A DNA stretch of 11,761 nucleotides from Mycolicibacterium malmesburyense. GTDB lineage: Bacteria > Actinomycetota > Actinomycetes > Mycobacteriales > Mycobacteriaceae. Where the stretch lies: positions 1 through 11,761 of the forward strand of contig NZ_CVTB01000322.1 of NCBI RefSeq assembly GCF_001050015.1, read 5' to 3'. A model generated the notes under the pieces. It had not been told where the DNA came from. It did not search any database and saw nothing but the letters and a program-made list of their open reading frames with translations. A program made the translations under genes and the position numbers. Positions 8,286-11,761 of the stretch are shown here, one piece after another. How positions within the stretch are numbered: the stretch's first letter is position 1; each line of letters opens with the position of its first letter.

Positions 8286-8855
8286 TCACAGGATTCCCGA
8301 CCGCAGTACATCCCCCGCCAGACCGGCGACCACCGGGACGATGCCCAGGCAGATGAACGCCGGCAGGTAGCACAACCCCAATGGCCCGGCGATCAACACC
8401 GATGCCCGCTCGGCGGCGGCGCGGGCCGCATCCGCCGCGTCTTCACGCGATCGGGTCGCCAACGCCGTAACGCCCTGCGCCAGAGCAGTTCCCGAGGACG
8501 CCGACCGTCGCGCCAGCCGCAGCAACGCATCGACGCTGCGGTCGCCGTCGGGCCCGTTCGCCCACGCGGTCGACGGATCGGCGCCCAGAGCGAGCAGATC
8601 AGCCGCGCGGCCCAGCACCCGAGCCACCCGTGGCGGCGCCGACGGGGCCGCGGCTGCGGCGGCTCCGGCGACCGTCATCCCCGACTGCAGACAGGCCGCC
8701 AGCACATCGAGCGCGGACGCGAACGCCAGCGGGTCATTCGACCGGACACCGCGCGGCGCGTCCATGACCGGGCCACGAGAGGCGCGGACCCGGGCCCGGC
8801 CGCCGGTGCCGCCGAAAAGCACGGCGATCGCGAGAAGCAGTGCGGCAAACGTCAT
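8286..8855 (-). CDS. tadC: Tad pilus inner-membrane platform protein TadC-like (Rv3657c-like)
   Basis: A 189-residue membrane protein of the type II secretion F (GSPII_F) superfamily, one half of the membrane platform that works with the TadA ATPase to push pilin subunits out of the membrane. An N-terminal helix (TFAALLLAIAVLFGG, 2-16) is followed by a cytosolic helical region with LDVLAACLQSGMTV (49-62), the conserved F-domain start, and ends in a long hydrophobic stretch at about 152-180 that could form one or two helices. It is shorter than TadC of Gram-negative bacteria (about 300 residues) but equal to M. tuberculosis Rv3657c (191). Its ATG overlaps the tadB stop as ATGA, so translation is probably coupled. 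Alanine content is very high. Confidence 0.9.
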   Translation of the reverse strand: MTFAALLLAIAVLFGGTGGRARVRASRGPVMDAPRGVRSNDPLAFASALDVLAACLQSGMTVAGAAAAAAPSAPPRVARVLGRAADLLALGADPSTAWANGPDGDRSVDALLRLARRSASSGTALAQGVTALATRSREDAADAARAAAERASVLIAGPLGLCYLPAFICLGIVPVVAGLAGDVLRSGIL

Positions 8856-9628
8856 TCGATAACCCCGCTGGTGATCCGGTCCGACCACGCCAACCCCACG
8901 CACGTCAACGTCACGCCCGCGACAAGCAACCACTGCCCCGTCGAGAACAGGAAGCGCAGCGGCTGCGCACCGATCAACTCGCCGAGCCCGACACCGAGCA
9001 ACGGCAGAACCGCGAGCACGGTCGCGGTGGCGCGCGCACCGGCCATCCCGGCGTTCACCTGAGCCGAGAAGCGTTCCCTGGCAACGATGTCGCGTTGGGC
9101 GGTGTGCATCAGCGTCGCGATCGCCAGGCCCCGCGATTGCGCCAACTCCCAGCAGGTGGCGAGCCGTTGCCAGTACGCGGGCAGGGCCGATCGCCGCGCC
9201 GCACTTCTCAGCCCGGCCGCGACGTCGGCACCCATCCGCGCCCTGGCGGCCACCGTGCGCAGCGACACCGCGGCGGCGCCGTCGACTTCCGCCGCCGCGG
9301 TGTCGAACGCGGCGACCGGGTGGGCGCCGATGCGCAGCTCCCCGACCAGGACGTCGAGCGCACCCTCCAATGCGGCCGCTTCCGCCGCCCGCGCCCGACT
9401 CCGTCGGCGACGCCGGGCGCGGGCGCTCACGGATGCTGCGGCGATCGCACCTGCGACCACCACGCCCAGCGGCGCAACGACCGTCAGCGCGGCCAAAACG
9501 CCGGCCGGCCACAGCGCCAGCGGCACCCGGACGGCACCGCGGCGTGGGCGAACCTTCGGCGTCCACCGCCGCCGCGGTCCGGGCGCGGTCAGAAGTGCCA
9601 GCGCCAAGGCCAGCGCGGCGACGCTCAC
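8852..9628 (-). CDS. tadB: Tad pilus inner-membrane platform protein TadB-like (Rv3658c-like)
   Basis: A 258-residue membrane protein, the partner platform subunit of TadC. A first hydrophobic segment at 2-14 is followed by a basic stretch, then a long hydrophobic segment (about 37-68) and the very basic ARARRRRRSRARA. The cytosolic F-domain follows, with LDVLVGELRIGAHPVAAF (91-108) as its conserved start, and two C-terminal helices lie at about 202-222 and 232-250. This is the usual TadB topology, and the size is close to M. tuberculosis Rv3658c. Translation starts at a GTG overlapping the tadA stop (GTGA) and ends overlapping tadC (ATGA), so stoichiometry with TadA and TadC is likely set by coupling. 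Confidence in the family is high; the exact membrane spans are judged by eye. Confidence 0.92.
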   Translation of the reverse strand: MSVAALALALALLTAPGPRRRWTPKVRPRRGAVRVPLALWPAGVLAALTVVAPLGVVVAGAIAAASVSARARRRRRSRARAAEAAALEGALDVLVGELRIGAHPVAAFDTAAAEVDGAAAVSLRTVAARARMGADVAAGLRSAARRSALPAYWQRLATCWELAQSRGLAIATLMHTAQRDIVARERFSAQVNAGMAGARATATVLAVLPLLGVGLGELIGAQPLRFLFSTGQWLLVAGVTLTCVGLAWSDRITSGVIE

Positions 9629-10791
9629 GACCCGCCCCGCTCACAAATCAGATCGGTCAGCCGCTGCGCGCCGGGACCGAAGCCGTGGCCGAACCGCCAC
9701 GCCGTCGAAACAGTCACCCGGCCGTCGGTTTCCGTCGTCAACACGGCGATCTCACTGAGCCGGCGCGTGCCCTCGCGGTCACGGTGGACATGGATCACCG
9801 CCTGCACCGCTGCCGCCAGCTGGCTGTGCAGTGCGGCCCGGTCGAGGCCGCCGAGCGCGGCCAGCGCCTCGAGGCGGGCGGGCACCTCCCCCGGACTGTT
9901 CGCGTGCACCGTGCCCGCGCCGCCGTCGTGGCCGGTGTTGAGCGCAGCGAGCAGATCGACCACCTCGGCGCCGCGGACCTCGCCGACGACGATGCGGTCG
10001 GGCCTCATCCGCAACGCCTGCCTGACCAGGTCGCGCATGGTCACCTCGCCGGCACCCTCGACGTTCGCGCAACGGGCCACCAACTTGACCAGGTGCGGAT
10101 GGGGCGGGGCGAGTTCGGAGGCGTCCTCGACGCAGACGATGCGTTCGGTCGCGGGGATCGCTCCCAGGAGGGCCGCCAACATGGTCGTCTTGCCCGCGCC
10201 GGTCCCGCCCGAGACGAGAAACGCCAGCCGCGCACGGATGACGCCACGCAGAAGGTCGGCCGCATCCCGTTCGATCGCGCCGGAGGCGGTCAACGACGCC
10301 AGGTCCTGCGTGGCGGGCCGCAGCACCCGCAGCGACAGACACGTGCCCGCGGCGGCGACAGGCGGCAGGACCGCGTGCAGGCGCACCGTGAACTGGCCGG
10401 TGCCCAGACCGGCCAACTGGCCGTCGACCCATGGTTGAGCCTCATCGAGGCGACGCCCCGCGGCCAGCGCCAGCCGCTGGGCGAGCCTGCGCACCGAGCC
10501 CTCGTCCGGGAACCGAACACCGGTGCGGCGCAACCCGTTCCCGTCGTCGACCCACACCGCGTCCGGCGCGTTGACCAGGACGTCGGTGGTGTCGCACGCG
10601 GACAGCAACGGCTCGAGCACGCCCGCGCCGGTCAGTTCCGTCTCCAACAGGCGCAGGCCGCTGAGCACCTCGCTGTCGCCGAGCACCCCGCCCGATTCCG
10701 CGCGTATCGCTGCGGCCACCACCGTCGGGCGCAGCGGCGCCGACTCCGCGGCGAGCCGCTCACGGACCCGGTCGATCAACGAGTCGCTCAT
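9625..10791 (-). CDS. tadA: Tad pilus assembly ATPase TadA/CpaF (Rv3659c-like)
   Basis: A 388-residue type II/IV secretion ATPase that powers pilin extraction and polymerisation at the cytoplasmic face of the membrane. The N-terminal domain (1-170) includes TDVLVNAPDAVWVDDG (69-84), typical of CpaF-like proteins. The ATPase core has Walker A GGTGAGKTT (195-203, Lys201), the Asp-box VEDASEL (221-227), Walker B RPDRIVVGEVRG (263-274, Glu271) and the His-box NTGHDGGAGTVHANSP (285-300). All catalytic elements are intact. It is about 36 residues longer than I recall for M. tuberculosis Rv3659c, mainly at the N-terminus. The frame is open further upstream, but ATG 10791 is preferred because it overlaps the ssd stop (ATGA) and the N-terminus SLIDRVRERLAAE looks like true protein. 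Confidence 0.96.
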   Translation of the reverse strand: MSDSLIDRVRERLAAESAPLRPTVVAAAIRAESGGVLGDSEVLSGLRLLETELTGAGVLEPLLSACDTTDVLVNAPDAVWVDDGNGLRRTGVRFPDEGSVRRLAQRLALAAGRRLDEAQPWVDGQLAGLGTGQFTVRLHAVLPPVAAAGTCLSLRVLRPATQDLASLTASGAIERDAADLLRGVIRARLAFLVSGGTGAGKTTMLAALLGAIPATERIVCVEDASELAPPHPHLVKLVARCANVEGAGEVTMRDLVRQALRMRPDRIVVGEVRGAEVVDLLAALNTGHDGGAGTVHANSPGEVPARLEALAALGGLDRAALHSQLAAAVQAVIHVHRDREGTRRLSEIAVLTTETDGRVTVSTAWRFGHGFGPGAQRLTDLICERGGS

Positions 10792-11761
10792 GCGGCGACC
10801 GCGGGATGCTGCGCCAAGATCGTCAACACCTTGCGCGCCGCGCGGCCCAGCGGCGACCGGCGACCGACCCGCAGTCCGCCGCGCTCCAAGGCGATGGCCA
10901 TCCCCGGTTGCGGCCGCATCCTGGCCAGCAGCGGCAGCCCGACGATCTCGGCCACCTCGGCAGAGCGCAGCCCGCCCGGTGCGGGGCCGCGCACCACCAC
11001 GCCCGAGTTCGGATTGAGTGTCGACACCCACCGCGCCACCACATCGGCCGCGGCGCACGACCGGACGTCGGCCGGAGTCATCACGACCGCGAGATCGGCT
11101 GATGCCAGGGCGGTTTCGGCAGCCGCGGTCGACCGCCTCGGGACGTCGCACACGACGGTCGCGCCGCTGCGACTGCCCGCGTCGATCACGGCACCGAGCG
11201 GTACGGCATCGACATCGGCACCACCACGACTGCCCGACAACACGCTGATGCCCTGCACCCGCGGCAGTGCCTCACGCAGCGCGGCATAGTTCACCCGGCC
11301 GCCCTGCAGCTGCAGATCCGGCCAGCGCAGGCCGGACTCGGCCTCGCCGCCCACCACCAGGTCGATGCCGCCGCTCCACGGATCGACATCGATCAACAGC
11401 GCATCGGAGGCGGCCAGCGCGAGCGCCGACGCGAAAACCGATGCGCCCGCACCGCCCCGGCCGGCGATGACGGCCGCCACCGCGCCGCGGCCGCTTTCGT
11501 CATGCGGTCCCTCGGCGGTCTCGGCCAACTCCGACATCAGCTCGCCGTCCTGGGCGGGAAGCGTCAGTACCCGCGCAGCGCCGACCGCGATCGCCGCACG
11601 CCAGTCCGCGTCGGCGGGCTCGGTGCGACCGACCAGGACGACCCGGGTGCGGCGCGGCAGCGCGCGTGTCACACATCGGCGGGCGGCTGTGACGTCGAGC
11701 ACGACCGCGACCGCGTCGGTCCAGACCTTGCGGCTCGAGGGGTCGGAGGCATGGACGACCG
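10788..11761 (-). CDS. ssd: TadZ/CpaE-like MinD-family protein, Ssd (Rv3660c-like; N-terminus beyond window)
   Basis: A MinD/ParA-fold protein heading the Tad operon, where TadZ/CpaE proteins place the pilus machine in the cell. In M. tuberculosis the counterpart is named Ssd, septum site determining protein. About 323 residues are visible and the frame is open at the right edge; the family length of about 350 suggests some 25-30 residues are missing. The first part (WRAAIAVGAARVLTLPAQ) is the receiver-like domain common in CpaE. The ATPase domain has GRGGAGAS (codons at 11439-11462) where MinD has KGGxGKT, so both lysines are absent. DALLIDVDPWSGGIDL follows as the A' strand and VVCDVPR is Walker B-like. 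A normal ATPase cycle is thus doubtful. The GTG at 11702 is internal, since similarity continues upstream (SRKVWTDAVAVVLD). The stop overlaps tadA. Confidence 0.9.
   Translation of the reverse strand, partial: VVHASDPSSRKVWTDAVAVVLDVTAARRCVTRALPRRTRVVLVGRTEPADADWRAAIAVGAARVLTLPAQDGELMSELAETAEGPHDESGRGAVAAVIAGRGGAGASVFASALALAASDALLIDVDPWSGGIDLVVGGEAESGLRWPDLQLQGGRVNYAALREALPRVQGISVLSGSRGGADVDAVPLGAVIDAGSRSGATVVCDVPRRSTAAAETALASADLAVVMTPADVRSCAAADVVARWVSTLNPNSGVVVRGPAPGGLRSAEVAEIVGLPLLARMRPQPGMAIALERGGLRVGRRSPLGRAARKVLTILAQHPAVAA

Noticed and set aside
8286..9644. Extended 452-codon frame running through tadB into tadC
   Set aside because: Only the part after ATG 8855 is TadC-like; the upstream part is an Arg/Gly-rich out-of-frame reading of tadB.
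8840..11289. Two long plus-strand open frames opposite the Tad operon (8840-10438 and 9370-11289)
   Set aside because: They overlap each other and lie antisense to tadA, tadB and ssd, which have clear motifs; the composition is Arg/Pro/Ala-rich as expected from GC-rich shadows.

Overview
The window is high-GC actinobacterial DNA. Its gene order matches the mycobacterial block known in M. tuberculosis as Rv3646c to Rv3660c: topA, an uncharacterised gene, cspA, a DUF1998 helicase, an Rv3651-type sensor protein, then the Tad/Flp pilus operon read towards them. I recognised this order from the protein sequences alone. The PE and PE_PGRS genes that interrupt the block in M. tuberculosis (Rv3650, Rv3652, Rv3653) are absent. 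This suggests a non-tuberculous, probably fast-growing species (Mycolicibacterium or a relative), but the species call is an inference.

Layout. Positions 1-3600 are on the minus strand: DNA topoisomerase I (topA, C-terminus cut by the left edge), an Rv3647c-like protein of unknown function, and a cold-shock protein (cspA) with a hairpin terminator candidate after it. A 276-bp divergent region separates cspA from a plus-strand MrfA/YprA-type helicase (3877-6204). This is followed after 168 bp by an Rv3651-like multi-sensor-domain protein (6373-7398). From 11761 down to 7395 the minus strand carries seven genes in Tad-operon order: ssd/tadZ-like (5' end cut by the right edge), tadA ATPase, tadB, tadC, flp pilin, tadE-like and an Rv3654c-type TadE-like gene. 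The last gene meets the sensor gene tail to tail, and the two share a CTAG that gives both stop codons.

How they work together. The left half is nucleic-acid housekeeping and stress: supercoil relaxation, RNA chaperoning and a DNA-repair-type helicase. The right half is a compact pilus or secretion machine: a TadZ-like localisation protein, an assembly ATPase, two membrane platform proteins, the major pilin and two pseudopilin-like proteins. It is organised by 4-bp NTGA stop/start overlaps that imply translational coupling. The pilin alone has a small gap and a strong Shine-Dalgarno sequence.

I see no wholly new system. The points most worth following are a beta-clamp-binding-like peptide at the N-terminus of the unknown protein beside topA, the lack of a normal start codon at the expected N-termini of both TadE-like genes, the ATP-site residues missing from the TadZ-like protein, and an exact CIRCE half-site in the cspA upstream region. 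No intergenic stretch exceeds 300 bp; the longest is 3601-3876.
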